In this document: positions 10,050 to 19,434 of the stretch, one piece after another | How positions within the stretch are numbered: position 1 is the first letter of the stretch | How the letters are laid out: each line of letters begins with the position of its first letter | Assembly: GCA_028289285.1 (NCBI GenBank) | Contig: JANQRF010000002.1 | Location: 620,001-684,000 of the forward strand | Direction of reading: 5' to 3' | Origin: Alphaproteobacteria bacterium | GTDB lineage: Bacteria; Pseudomonadota; Alphaproteobacteria; Micavibrionales; Micavibrionaceae | DNA length: 64,000 bases | Program-made: the position numbers and the translations under genes | Notes under the pieces: model-generated | What the model saw: only the letters and a program-made list of their open reading frames with translations | Databases searched by the model: none | What the model was told of the DNA's origin: nothing

Positions 10050-11190
10050 TTTTAGTATATTCCTAGTAGGAGTATTTTTGTTGGCCTTGCCTGCACAGGC
10101 ACAAGACGCTGCAAGAACCAGTACCTATGAACCGCCACCAATGTTCGGAAGCCCGCCGACGGCGCAGCCCAGATCGGAAGGAGGATTTGTTGTCCGCCCC
10201 TCTACCTCACCTACTTCAACAGATGTAAATGATTATATAGTGCCGTCTGTACGTGGGCGCAGATCCAGCCCGGAAGATGCGGAGCTAAGCGATGATTACC
10301 AGCCTTATATCCCGAATATCGCTCCGCCGCCTTTGGCGCCTGAGCCAATCCAGCAGGCGCCCGCACAACAGGGCATTATCGTGGAAAGTGTGATTACGCC
10401 GCCAACACCTCCTTTGCCTGTTAAAAAGCCTGCCGTCCCTGTCATAGAAACCGCTATACCGGAAATAGAAGTACAAACCGAAACAACACCTGAAGTGGCC
10501 GCGCCTATAGCTGAACCCCCGGTTATAGAGGCGCCTGAAAGACCAGATATTCCGGAGCCGACACCGGTAACGCCTGCCGAAACAGTTAGCGCCCCTGCCC
10601 CTCTTGCTTTACCTGAACAACCAACAGCGCCGGAAGCACCCGAACAAACAGGTATTGTGACAGGTCCAAAAACCATGCCGGCGGCACCTGCCACTGAAGT
10701 TTTGGCCGCTCCTGAAGAAATATTGCCTGCAACGCCTGAAGAGGAAGTAATTGAAGATGGCGCTCTTATGGAGCGTTTTGTGGAAGAGCAACCTGCCCCG
10801 GAACCTGAAATCACCATTCCTGAAGGCACCGTGCCATCTGGCTTTAAGGCTACGCCTGAAGGCGAAAATATGCATCAAAAGCTGATGGTTTTTGAAAAAG
10901 GCACCACGGACTTCTCAGCCGTTGACATAACTTTTTTGCGTGAAGAGCTTGCCCCGTTTTTAAAAGCATCTCCGGACGTAAAAATCGAAGCGCTTGGTTT
11001 TGCAAGCCCGCTTGAATCCGAGGCTAACTCTGAAAACCGTATTGCCCTGTCCCGTGTGATGTCTCTGCGATCTGTGCTCATTAATGAAGGGGTTGCGCCT
11101 GATCAGCTCAATATTCGCGCTCTGGGCTCCAAAACGGATAAAACCCCGCTGGATCGCATAGATATTTATTTGCGTCAAAACAGCCCTTAA
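10000..11190 (+). CDS. Exported proline-rich protein with C-terminal OmpA domain
   Basis: A 396-residue envelope protein. The first 35 residues form a signal peptide with a basic segment (KKRPD), a hydrophobic core and cleavage after LPAQA. Residues from about 60 to 270 are dominated by Pro, Glu, Ala and Thr, forming a flexible spacer, with PPP runs that could stall ribosomes. The last 110 residues fit the OmpA/Pal peptidoglycan-binding fold (FSAVDITFLREELAPFL, then LGFASP and NRIALSRVMSLRSVL). The start ATG 10000 lies inside suhB; a later TTG at 10078 with AGGAG nearby exists but would destroy the signal peptide. It probably tethers the outer envelope to the cell wall. Confidence 0.8.
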   Translation: MATFLKSFKAQVKKRPDFSIFLVGVFLLALPAQAQDAARTSTYEPPPMFGSPPTAQPRSEGGFVVRPSTSPTSTDVNDYIVPSVRGRRSSPEDAELSDDYQPYIPNIAPPPLAPEPIQQAPAQQGIIVESVITPPTPPLPVKKPAVPVIETAIPEIEVQTETTPEVAAPIAEPPVIEAPERPDIPEPTPVTPAETVSAPAPLALPEQPTAPEAPEQTGIVTGPKTMPAAPATEVLAAPEEILPATPEEEVIEDGALMERFVEEQPAPEPEITIPEGTVPSGFKATPEGENMHQKLMVFEKGTTDFSAVDITFLREELAPFLKASPDVKIEALGFASPLESEANSENRIALSRVMSLRSVLINEGVAPDQLNIRALGSKTDKTPLDRIDIYLRQNSP

Positions 11191-11359
11191 AACACCTAAG
11201 GCCCTTGTGGAAAAAGCCTTGCAGGCCTATATCCAGCATTGACGCTGCCTGGGGAAAACTGCACTCTGCTCTGGTAATTCCCGACCGAATACGTTAAGTA
11301 ATACGTCAAATTATAAACTTTATGGCAATTTTAAAGCTATAAAAGAAAGTTATGCATTG

Positions 11360-12115
11360 ATGACTGTGAACTCAAAAACCATTGCGATTGCCGCCATTGC
11401 CCTGACCGTTTTCGGTCTGGCCGTCTTTGCAGGCTTTGGCATGCAGGCAAAAGAGGCTGATGATACGCCCGAAATAGTCACGCAGACTCAGGAGCAAGAA
11501 AGTACGGCCTCCACATCTTTAAACCTTGCATCGCTTAATCATATTGAAGAGACCGAAGACGGGCTTGGCATTCGTGGGCTTGGTAATCCAGATGCGCCTG
11601 TACGGATGGTTGAATATGCTTCTTTGACGTGTTCGCATTGTGCAAGTTTTCACCTGAATACATTGAATGATCTTAAAAAGCGTTATGTTGTGACGGGCGA
11701 TCTCTATATACAGTTTGAAGAATTTCCATTAAATGCCCCTGCCCTGGATGCAACGCTTTTAGCAAGATGCCTGCCCGGGGAGCGCTATTTTGGATTTATT
11801 GACCTTCTCTTTAAAACGCAGGAAAGCTGGGCCGGACGCCCTGATTACCGCGTTGCGCTTATTCAAAACGCAAAGCTTGCAGGTTTGAGCGAAGATAAAG
11901 CCAATGAATGCCTTGAAGATACAGAGCTTAGAGAGGCGGTTGCCGGGCGCATCCAGGCCGTATCCCAAGAACACAAGATTTCCTCTACACCGACTTTTAT
12001 TATAAATGAAGGCGAGGAAGTGATTAGCGGCGCGCAGCCCCTTTACGCATTTGAACAGATTTTCCGCAAAGTTTCAGATAACAAAGTAGCCACCATTAAA
12101 GACAAACCAGAGTAA
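11360..12115 (+). CDS. DsbA-family thiol:disulfide oxidoreductase
   Basis: A 251-residue periplasmic thioredoxin-fold protein. An N-terminal hydrophobic segment (about residues 8-27) acts as signal or anchor, followed by a Thr/Glu-rich spacer. The redox motif CSHC is at about 91-94, preceded by VRMVEYASLT, and the cis-proline loop is in SSTPTFII near residue 207. The helical insertion carries an extra Cys pair. This type (thioredoxin_4) beside smc is common in alphaproteobacteria. The annotated frame includes a TTG at 11357; ATG at 11360 is the better start. The gene sits 11 bp upstream of smc. Confidence 0.88.
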   Translation: MTVNSKTIAIAAIALTVFGLAVFAGFGMQAKEADDTPEIVTQTQEQESTASTSLNLASLNHIEETEDGLGIRGLGNPDAPVRMVEYASLTCSHCASFHLNTLNDLKKRYVVTGDLYIQFEEFPLNAPALDATLLARCLPGERYFGFIDLLFKTQESWAGRPDYRVALIQNAKLAGLSEDKANECLEDTELREAVAGRIQAVSQEHKISSTPTFIINEGEEVISGAQPLYAFEQIFRKVSDNKVATIKDKPE

Positions 12116-12126
12116 TACTTCTTCCC

Positions 12127-15100
12127 ATGATCCAGTTTAAAAAAATACGCCTCAGCGGATTCAAATCTTTCGTCGATAAAACAGAGCTTGATATTGGCGA
12201 AGGACTGACTGGCATTGTCGGGCCGAATGGCTGTGGTAAATCCAATACAGTGGAAGCTTTACGCTGGGTGATGGGAGAGAACTCTTCAAAGCGCATGCGC
12301 GGCGGCGGGTCTATGGAAGATGTGATCTTTAACGGCACTGCTACCCGCCCGCAAAGAAACTTTGCCGAAGTAACGCTTTTACTCGATAACTCTGATCGTT
12401 CTGCGCCCGCCGCTTATAATGATATGGATGAGATCGAGGTGACCCGTAAAATCGAACGCGATCACGGCTCGGTTTATCGCATTAACGGCAAGGTCGTGCG
12501 GGCGCGTGATGTGCAGATGCTTTTTGCCGATACGGTGACGGGTGCCAATTCTCCTGCGCTGGTCTCTCAAGGGCGCGTAACCGAGATGATCAATGCCAAG
12601 CCGCAGGCGCGCCGTTTGATTTTAGAAGAATCTGCTGGGGTTTCCGGCCTCTATGCTCGCCGCCATGAGGCAGAATTACGCTTGCGCGCGGCAGATCAAA
12701 ATTTGCAGCGCGTGCAGGATTTAATTGGGTCCATGGAAGGACGTTATGGCGCGCTTAAAAAACAGGCCCGCGAAGCGATCCGCTATAAAAACCTTTCAGA
12801 GGAAATCAAACAGCTTGAGGTCACGATTGCCTGGCTTGAATGGCAGTTGCTCTCTAACAAGATCAATCAGGCCCGGACCAAGTTTGGCGAAAGCGAAAGC
12901 TATGTTGCCGATCACATGACAACAGTGACGCAGCTCACCAAAACGCAAAATGCGCAATCTGAGGATTTACCCGAATTACGCCAGGCCGAAGCGGAAGCTG
13001 CTGCTGCGCTTCAGGCCAATAAAATGGCCTTACAACGTCTTGAAGATCAGGAACGCGCGCTCCTTGATCAAATTGAAGAAACAAAAGAACAGCTCGCACG
13101 CATGACCGAAGACCGTGCCCATGAACAGGAAAATATGCGTGAAGCGGCTGAGACACTTGAAAAGCTAAAAACCGAAGAAAGCACCATTCAGGATAGCGCA
13201 GGCAATCAGGAAGAGGTTCTGGCTGAAAAAATCAAAATCCGCGACGATCTGGAAGAAAAAGTCGTGGCTCTTGAAAAAGATTATGAAGCCCTCATGGCCA
13301 GCACGGCGGAAAAGAAAGCCGCCCGCACGGCCCTTGAAAAGCAGATTGCCGCTGATCAAAGCCGCATGCTGGTGGCCGAAGAGCGTAAAGAGGCACTGAA
13401 ACAGGACCTCGCGACAGCCAAAGAGAGATTTGAGGAAGATAACCGGCTGGATGAGATTAAATCCGCGCTGATCACCCTGGAGCAGGAAGTGGCCGAGCTG
13501 ACCGCAGATCAGGAAAGCGCCGAAAAAGCAGCCATTGAAAGCCGTCAGGGCGTAGATGAAAGCCGTGCGCAGCTGCAGGATTTGGAAAAACAAAAAGCAA
13601 CTTTAATAAGTGAAATCAGTACATTAGAATCTATTCTTAAATCAGATTCTCAAAATGAGTTCAGACCCGTTTTAGACGATATCCGCCCCGATCCGGGCTT
13701 TGAAACGGCGCTTTCGCGCGCGCTTGGCGACACACTCATGGCCTCCACACAAGGCGATGCGCCTGTTTTATGGCAGCAGCGCAGCTTCAATCAGGCTGAT
13801 TTCCCTGCCCTGCCCGCCGGTGCCGCCGCGCTTCAGCCGCATATTCAGGCACCTGAGGAATTAAAGGCAGCTCTGATGCTGATCGGTGTCATTGATAATA
13901 CAGATCAGGGTGATGCAATCGCTGCGCAACTTAAACCCGGCCAGTCCATTGTCTCTAAAGACGGAGCTTACTGGCGTTGGGATGGATTGCATGTGAAGGC
14001 AAGCGCAGCGGATAAACATGCTTTGCAGCTTCAGCAGAAAAACCGCCTCACCGAACTCGGGACGCTCTTGCCGAGAGTGGAGCAAGAACTCGCGCAGGCC
14101 AGCAGCGCATATGAAAACGCCATGGAAACCCGCAAGATTGAAGAAGAGCGCCGCAATGATTTGCAGCTTCTCTTACGTGAAAAGCAAGGAGATCTGAAAT
14201 CAAAACAGGCAGATCTGAACCGTCAGACTGAAGAACGCTCTGGCCTGTTTGCAGATATGGCGCGCTTTGAAGACGCCCTGAAACGCTGCGTCGAAGATAT
14301 CGAAAACTACAAAACCGCGATCACGGAAAACACGCAAGGTCTGTCTGCCTATGATGAAAGCGCACTGGCCGATCAGACGGCGCAAACGGATGCTTTACGT
14401 GAGAAACTGGGCGAAGCCCGCGGCACTTATAATGAAGCTGTGCGTGAGCTTGACCGGATTCAGCAGGAAAATCGCAGCCGCGATGCCCGCCTGCATGCGA
14501 TTGCAGATGAACGGGTTAATCTTGAAAACCGTTCTATCCGGGCCCGTGAGCGTATTAAAGATCTCGATGAGCGGGAAATTGCGCTGAAAGAAAAACAGGA
14601 AGCCCTTGAAAATTCTCCGCGCGCAATGACGGAAGAGCGCGAAGCGCTGATGAGTAAAATTTCAGAGCTTGAAAAACTGCGCGGAGAAGCTGCAGATAAA
14701 CTGGCTGCAGTTGAAAATGAGTTGTCTGATACGACGAAGGCTCTGAAAGAAGCCGAAGCCCAGATGAGCAGCGCCCGTGAAGACCGCGCCGCTGCGCAGG
14801 CCACGGTGACGGCAGGTGAAGAGCAGCTTCAAGAACTCGTTGAAAATATCATCTCAACCTTTGATAAAACCCCTGAGGCTTTGGCTGAAGATATTACAAT
14901 CGCCAAAGACCTTGAAAATCTGCCGGAAATTGAGCCCCTCAAAGCCAAGAAAGAAAAGGCGATCCGTAGCCGGGATAATATCGGCGCTGTGAATTTGCGC
15001 GCTGAAACTGAAGCTGAAGAGCTTGAAAAACAGCTTGGCGGTATTTTTGAAGAACGTGATGATCTCATCCAGGCAATTGACGAATTACGCGGCGGCATTA

Positions 15101-15612
15101 ACACACTGAATAAAGAAGCGCGCCAGAGACTTCTGGATGCATTTGATACCGTTGACGGCCATTTCCAGGAGCTCTTTACAAAATTATTTAGTGGCGGGAA
15201 AGCACATCTGAAACTCATTGATTCTGACGATCCGCTGGAAGCAGGTCTTGAAATTTATGCGCAGCCGCCGGGCAAAACACTTCAATCACTCTCCTTGCTC
15301 TCCGGGGGAGAACAAACGCTTGCTTCTATTGCACTGATTTTCGCGATGTTCCTGACCAATCCATCCCCTATTTGTGTCCTAGATGAGATTGACGCGCCGC
15401 TTGATGATGCCAACGTGGATCGTGTCTGTAATTTACTTGAGGATATTTCAGGACGCGGCGATACACGCTTTATTATCATCACCCACCACCGCCTGACCAT
15501 GGCCCGCATGGACCGGCTTTACGGTGTAACGATGGCTGAACAAGGGGTTTCCCAGCTTGTCTCCGTTGACCTCGGCCAGCAGGAGCTCGACTTCCTGGAA
15601 GCAGCCGAGTAA
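12127..15612 (+). CDS. smc: Chromosome segregation protein SMC
   Basis: An 1161-residue SMC ATPase that organises and compacts the chromosome. The head parts are split as expected: Walker A GPNGCGKSN at residues 32-40 and, at the C-terminus, the signature LSGGEQ and Walker B CVLDEIDAPLDD. Between them are two long coiled coils (about 170-490 and 650-1000, rich in Glu, Lys, Ala, Leu and Gln) and a central hinge (about 510-630). Length is typical for alphaproteobacteria. Its ScpA/ScpB partners are not in this window. The gene starts 11 bp after the DsbA-like gene, so it is probably in the same transcript. Confidence 0.97.
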   Translation: MIQFKKIRLSGFKSFVDKTELDIGEGLTGIVGPNGCGKSNTVEALRWVMGENSSKRMRGGGSMEDVIFNGTATRPQRNFAEVTLLLDNSDRSAPAAYNDMDEIEVTRKIERDHGSVYRINGKVVRARDVQMLFADTVTGANSPALVSQGRVTEMINAKPQARRLILEESAGVSGLYARRHEAELRLRAADQNLQRVQDLIGSMEGRYGALKKQAREAIRYKNLSEEIKQLEVTIAWLEWQLLSNKINQARTKFGESESYVADHMTTVTQLTKTQNAQSEDLPELRQAEAEAAAALQANKMALQRLEDQERALLDQIEETKEQLARMTEDRAHEQENMREAAETLEKLKTEESTIQDSAGNQEEVLAEKIKIRDDLEEKVVALEKDYEALMASTAEKKAARTALEKQIAADQSRMLVAEERKEALKQDLATAKERFEEDNRLDEIKSALITLEQEVAELTADQESAEKAAIESRQGVDESRAQLQDLEKQKATLISEISTLESILKSDSQNEFRPVLDDIRPDPGFETALSRALGDTLMASTQGDAPVLWQQRSFNQADFPALPAGAAALQPHIQAPEELKAALMLIGVIDNTDQGDAIAAQLKPGQSIVSKDGAYWRWDGLHVKASAADKHALQLQQKNRLTELGTLLPRVEQELAQASSAYENAMETRKIEEERRNDLQLLLREKQGDLKSKQADLNRQTEERSGLFADMARFEDALKRCVEDIENYKTAITENTQGLSAYDESALADQTAQTDALREKLGEARGTYNEAVRELDRIQQENRSRDARLHAIADERVNLENRSIRARERIKDLDEREIALKEKQEALENSPRAMTEEREALMSKISELEKLRGEAADKLAAVENELSDTTKALKEAEAQMSSAREDRAAAQATVTAGEEQLQELVENIISTFDKTPEALAEDITIAKDLENLPEIEPLKAKKEKAIRSRDNIGAVNLRAETEAEELEKQLGGIFEERDDLIQAIDELRGGINTLNKEARQRLLDAFDTVDGHFQELFTKLFSGGKAHLKLIDSDDPLEAGLEIYAQPPGKTLQSLSLLSGGEQTLASIALIFAMFLTNPSPICVLDEIDAPLDDANVDRVCNLLEDISGRGDTRFIIITHHRLTMARMDRLYGVTMAEQGVSQLVSVDLGQQELDFLEAAE

Positions 15613-15621
15613 ATAAGCTTT

Positions 15622-15987
15622 ATGCCCGATAAACTCGACGATCTTGAAAAGCGGCTCGAAGCGGCCCAAAAAGAGTTCGATAAGGACTATAATCCAAAGC
15701 CATCCAAAACCGATCAGGGCCTGAATATGGGCGCCCGCGCAGGGATTGAGCTTGTGGGCAGCCTGCTTGGCGGCGGTCTCATCGGCTATCTTCTGGACAA
15801 GTGGCTGGAAACCGGCCCGACACTGTTCATTATCTTCCTGATTTTAGGCGCGATCACAGCCTTTTATAATATCTATAAAATCACGATAAATGCAGGTACT
15901 TCAGTCGGTTTTAAGGGGTTGCAAGAGGGATCAAAACCCGCTAAACAATCTCCAGATTTTAAGAATCAAAACGACAAAAACGATTAG
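15622..15987 (+). CDS. atpI: ATP synthase protein I (AtpI/AtpZ-like)
   Basis: A 121-residue membrane protein at the head of the F0 operon. The N-terminal 45 residues are charged; two transmembrane helices follow (about 49-67, GIELVGSLLGGGLIGYLLD, and 74-95). This matches the alphaproteobacterial AtpI family, which helps assemble the c-ring and may carry Mg2+. It begins 9 bp after smc, so the F0 genes could be read through from the smc transcript. The C-terminus is rich in Lys, Asn and Gln. Confidence 0.85.
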   Translation: MPDKLDDLEKRLEAAQKEFDKDYNPKPSKTDQGLNMGARAGIELVGSLLGGGLIGYLLDKWLETGPTLFIIFLILGAITAFYNIYKITINAGTSVGFKGLQEGSKPAKQSPDFKNQNDKND

Positions 15988-16011
15988 GGTATTTAAGGGA
16001 CGACCGCACAC

Positions 16012-16755
16012 GTGGCCAATCCGATTAAACAGTTTGAAATCAAGCCTCTCATCGAAATTCCCGTCGGGGGGCTGGACCTTTCCTTTACAAATTCTTCGCT
16101 CTGGATGGCTATTGCCGTCGTGGTTTCAACAGGCCTGTTGACGCTTGCCATGCGCAAAAAGGCACTTGTGCCGTCTCGCGGGCAGATTTTTGCAGAGATG
16201 ATGTATGAATTTATCGCGGGTATGATCCGCGAAAATATCGGCCCGAAAGGCCGTCAGTATTTCCCGCTGATCTTTACCCTGTTTATGGTGGTACTACTCG
16301 GGAACATGCTGGGCATGATCCCCTACTCCTTTACCTATACAAGCCATTTATCCGTGACCATGGCGCTGGCCTTTATGATCTTTTTCACGGTCATTATTAT
16401 CGGGCTGTTTAAGCACGGCACCCACTTCTTCAGCCTGTTTGTGCCGCCGGGTGTGCCGATGTGGTTGATGCCGCTCGTGCTGCCGATTGAGATTGTCTCT
16501 TTCCTGGTCCGCCCGATTACACTGTCCGTACGTTTATTTGCCAACATGATTGCAGGCCACATCATGCTGAAAGTCTTTGCAGGCTTTAGTGCAGGCATGA
16601 TCGGTCTTGGCATTTGGGGCGTTTCCGCACTCGGGCCTATGCTGTTTAACGTGCTGCTGATCGGGTTTGAAATCCTGATCGCGTTTTTGCAGGCTTATGT
16701 GTTTGCGATTTTGAGCTGTATTTACCTCAAAGATACGGTGGAAATTGACCACTAA
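16012..16755 (+). CDS. atpB: ATP synthase F0 subunit a
   Basis: A 247-residue integral membrane subunit that provides the proton half-channels against the c-ring. Five to six hydrophobic helices are visible, and the conserved essential arginine lies in the segment SVRLFANMIAGHIML. The start is GTG at 16012, supported by AAGGGA about 11 bases upstream. It is followed by atpE after 39 bp, as in the split F0 operon usual in alphaproteobacteria, with the F1 genes elsewhere. Confidence 0.96.
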   Translation: MANPIKQFEIKPLIEIPVGGLDLSFTNSSLWMAIAVVVSTGLLTLAMRKKALVPSRGQIFAEMMYEFIAGMIRENIGPKGRQYFPLIFTLFMVVLLGNMLGMIPYSFTYTSHLSVTMALAFMIFFTVIIIGLFKHGTHFFSLFVPPGVPMWLMPLVLPIEIVSFLVRPITLSVRLFANMIAGHIMLKVFAGFSAGMIGLGIWGVSALGPMLFNVLLIGFEILIAFLQAYVFAILSCIYLKDTVEIDH

Positions 16756-16794
16756 AATTTTAGTTTAACTTTTTAACCAAAGAAGGAAGAAAAA

Positions 16795-17019
16795 ATGGAA
16801 CTCGAAGCAGTAAAACTTTTGGCAGGCGCGATCGCTCTTTTGCCCCTGATCGGTGTCGGTATCGGTCTTGGGCTGATCTTTGCCTCATATAATGACGCGA
16901 TTGGCCGCAATCCGGGCGCAGCAGAACTTCTCGACAAGAAGTACTTCCTGGCCTTCGCCCTGACCGAAGCGCTTGCGATTTTCGCGCTTGTTATCGCGAT
17001 GTACCTTGTCTTTGCGTAA
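16795..17019 (+). CDS. atpE: ATP synthase F0 subunit c
   Basis: A 74-residue hairpin of two membrane helices. The glycine-rich first helix (GVGIGLGLIFA) and the polar loop NDAIGRNPGA are typical. The ion-binding carboxylate is Glu58 in FALTEALAIF. There is no sign of the Gln/Ser set that marks sodium-dependent c subunits, so protons are the likely coupling ion. A strong ribosome-binding site (AGAAGGAAG) precedes the ATG, fitting the high copy number of this subunit. Confidence 0.97.
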   Translation: MELEAVKLLAGAIALLPLIGVGIGLGLIFASYNDAIGRNPGAAELLDKKYFLAFALTEALAIFALVIAMYLVFA

Positions 17020-17028
17020 AGGCATTTC

Positions 17029-17619
17029 ATGATCCGGCAAGCTTTGCTTACAGCTCTTATACTTTTGCCTTCCGCGGCCATCGCTGCGGAAGATAAAGCT
17101 GCTGCGAGCGGTGGCTTGCCGCAATTTGATCCGACCTGGTTCCCGTCCCAGCTTTTCTGGCTGGCAATCGCTTTTGGCGTGATGTACCTGTTTTTCTCGC
17201 GCAAGACATTGCCGGAAATTTCTTCGGTCATTGATAACCGCCGCAACCATATCCAGTCCGACCTGGAGCTTGCGGACAAGCTGACCAAGGAAGCTGAAAG
17301 CGTTCAGGAAGCTTATGAAGGGTCCCTGCAATCGGCCCGTGAAGAAGCTTCGCAGGTGATTGTCAAAACCGAGGAAAGCATGAAAGAAAAGGCAGCCCAG
17401 TCTTTTGAAAGTTTCCGCAAGAAATCGGAAAGCGATATTCAGGCCACAGAAACACGTCTTGAAAAAGCAAAGACCGAGGCTTTATCCGATATGACGGATA
17501 TTGCAGCCCAGGTCACAAGCCAGGCGGTTGAAAAAATCACCGGGCAAAAAACGGATGAAGCGCGCGCAAAATCGGCGATTGATGCGCTGACCTCTCCTAA
17601 ACAGAAAAAGGCGGCCTGA
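17029..17619 (+). CDS. atpF': ATP synthase F0 subunit b'
   Basis: A 196-residue peripheral-stalk subunit. It has a hydrophobic N-terminus that resembles a signal peptide (residues 1-20), then the b'-specific segment GLPQFDPTWFPSQLFWLAI leading into the membrane anchor at about 42-60, and a long charged coiled coil. Alphaproteobacteria have separate b and b' genes, and this one precedes atpF by 4 bp. Alternative symbols include atpG and atpX. Confidence 0.93.
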   Translation: MIRQALLTALILLPSAAIAAEDKAAASGGLPQFDPTWFPSQLFWLAIAFGVMYLFFSRKTLPEISSVIDNRRNHIQSDLELADKLTKEAESVQEAYEGSLQSAREEASQVIVKTEESMKEKAAQSFESFRKKSESDIQATETRLEKAKTEALSDMTDIAAQVTSQAVEKITGQKTDEARAKSAIDALTSPKQKKAA

Positions 17620-17623
17620 AGAG

Positions 17624-18118
17624 ATGATTGATGCATTGACACATGACAGCACGCTTTGGGTTCTGATCTCCTTTGTCCTGTTTTTATATGTTGCTTACCG
17701 CTTTGGGAAAAACGCGGTGATTGGCGGGCTGGATTCTAAAATCGAGGAAATCCGTAAAGAGATCGAAACGGCTGAATCTTTGCGTGTCGAAGCGCAGGAG
17801 CTGTTGGCCCAATATCAGCGCAAGCAACGTGACGCCGAACAGGAAGCCGGAGAGATTATCGCCCGGGCAAAAGATCATGCCGAGAAAATCAAAGTTCAGG
17901 CTGAAACAGACCTTGCAGAAGTCATGGCACGCCGGGAAGCGCAGCTTGCGGACCGCATTAAGCGGATCGAACAAAACGCTATGGCGGAGATCAAAGCCCA
18001 CGCCGCGCAGCTTGCCATTCAGGCAACGCACGACGTGATCGCGCAGGATCTGGATCAAAAGACCGAAGAGGATCTCCTCAGCGCGTCGATTAAAACCGTT
18101 TCTTCCCAGCTGAATTAA
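17624..18118 (+). CDS. atpF: ATP synthase F0 subunit b
   Basis: A 164-residue stalk subunit with one N-terminal membrane helix (about residues 8-27, STLWVLISFVLFLYVAYRF) and a continuous charged coiled coil rich in Ala, Glu, Gln and Lys. It forms the stator as a heterodimer with b'. It is the last gene of the F0 operon; proA follows after 38 bp on the same strand with no obvious terminator between them. Confidence 0.93.
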   Translation: MIDALTHDSTLWVLISFVLFLYVAYRFGKNAVIGGLDSKIEEIRKEIETAESLRVEAQELLAQYQRKQRDAEQEAGEIIARAKDHAEKIKVQAETDLAEVMARREAQLADRIKRIEQNAMAEIKAHAAQLAIQATHDVIAQDLDQKTEEDLLSASIKTVSSQLN

Positions 18119-18156
18119 AGCTTTTCTTTGGCCCATCGCGGCTTTATCTTTTGATA

Positions 18157-19434
18157 ATGTCTCAAGCGGCAGAAACACAGTTAGATAACACCCTTATTCA
18201 CCGGCTTGGCCTGCAGGCCCGTGAAGCGGCATCCGTGCTTGGCGCAGTACCAACAGAACAAATCGATCAGACCCTTACCGATTTATCAGCGCTTATTCTT
18301 AAGAATGAAGCTTCTTTGCTTCAGGCCAATCAAAAAGATGTAAAGGCAGCCGAAGAAAAAGGCTTAAGTGCCGCCATGATCGACCGGCTGACCCTGACAC
18401 CGGAGCGCCTGAAGGGAATTGCCGAAAGTGTCACCAGTATTCGTAATCTAGATGATCCGGTCGGTATTATTCTGGAAGAAACCACGCCCCCGAACGGTTT
18501 GAATATTCAAAAAATCTCCGTGCCGATTGGCGTGCTCGGCATGATTTATGAATCCCGCCCGAACGTCACCATTGATGCGGCAGCGCTTTGTTTGAAATCA
18601 CACAATGCCGTGATCCTGCGCGGCGGGTCTGAAAGCATTCATTCCTCTAAGGCGCTTCATGACCTTGTTGTGCAGGCATTCAAGAAAAACGATCTGCCGG
18701 AATCTTGTGTCTGTTTTGTTGATGATCCGGACCGATCCCATGTCGGTGATATGCTGGCAGCGCATAACCTGATCGATGTTATGATTCCGCGCGGTGGGGC
18801 TGGCCTGACAAGCCGTGTGATGCGTGAAGCCACTATGCCCGTCTTTGCGCACCTGGATGGAAATTGTCACCTCTATGTCCATCACAGCGCGGATCAGGAT
18901 ATGGCTGTTGAGATTGTCAGGAATGCAAAACTCCGGCGCACAGGCATTTGCGGTGCGGCGGAATCTTTACTCTTCGATCAGAACCTGCCGGAAGATACTG
19001 CACGTGCTATTATCCAAAACCTTCTGGAAGAAGGCTGCACGGTTGTCGGAGACACAAAGACTCAAAAACTGGATGAACGTGTTCAGGCAGCTACCAAAGA
19101 AGACTGGGGCACGGAATATTTAGAGTCTAAAATCTCCTGCAAATATGTTGCCGATGTGAATGAAGCGATTACGCATATCAATACATATGGCTCCCATCAT
19201 ACGGATGCGATTATCGCTGAAGATAAGCAGGTCGTGTCCGCTTTTCTCAAAAATGTCGATAGCGCGATTGTGCTGCATAATGCCTCAACACAATTTGGAG
19301 ATGGCGGGGAGTTCGGCATGGGCGCAGAAATCGGGATCGGCACAGGCAAGCTTCATGCACGCGGCCCTGTGGGCGTGCGCCAGCTGACAACCTTTAAATA
19401 CCTTGTCCATGGAAACGGGCAGACCCGTCCATGA
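18157..19434 (+). CDS. proA: Gamma-glutamyl phosphate reductase
   Basis: A 425-residue NADPH-dependent enzyme that reduces gamma-glutamyl phosphate to glutamate semialdehyde in proline synthesis. The catalytic Cys is Cys265 in LRRTGICGAAES; other family segments are YESRPNVTIDAAALC, LRGGSES and the C-terminal GARGPVG-like LHARGPVGVRQLT. Length is normal. ATG at 18157 is preferred to the in-frame TTG two codons earlier. The stop overlaps the nadD start by 4 bp (ATGA), an order conserved in alphaproteobacteria. Confidence 0.96.
   Translation: MSQAAETQLDNTLIHRLGLQAREAASVLGAVPTEQIDQTLTDLSALILKNEASLLQANQKDVKAAEEKGLSAAMIDRLTLTPERLKGIAESVTSIRNLDDPVGIILEETTPPNGLNIQKISVPIGVLGMIYESRPNVTIDAAALCLKSHNAVILRGGSESIHSSKALHDLVVQAFKKNDLPESCVCFVDDPDRSHVGDMLAAHNLIDVMIPRGGAGLTSRVMREATMPVFAHLDGNCHLYVHHSADQDMAVEIVRNAKLRRTGICGAAESLLFDQNLPEDTARAIIQNLLEEGCTVVGDTKTQKLDERVQAATKEDWGTEYLESKISCKYVADVNEAITHINTYGSHHTDAIIAEDKQVVSAFLKNVDSAIVLHNASTQFGDGGEFGMGAEIGIGTGKLHARGPVGVRQLTTFKYLVHGNGQTRP

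Noticed and set aside
10305-10829. Glycine/serine-rich ORF of 174 codons on the minus strand
   Set aside because: It is the antisense of the proline-rich spacer of the OmpA-domain protein; proline codons read backwards give glycine.
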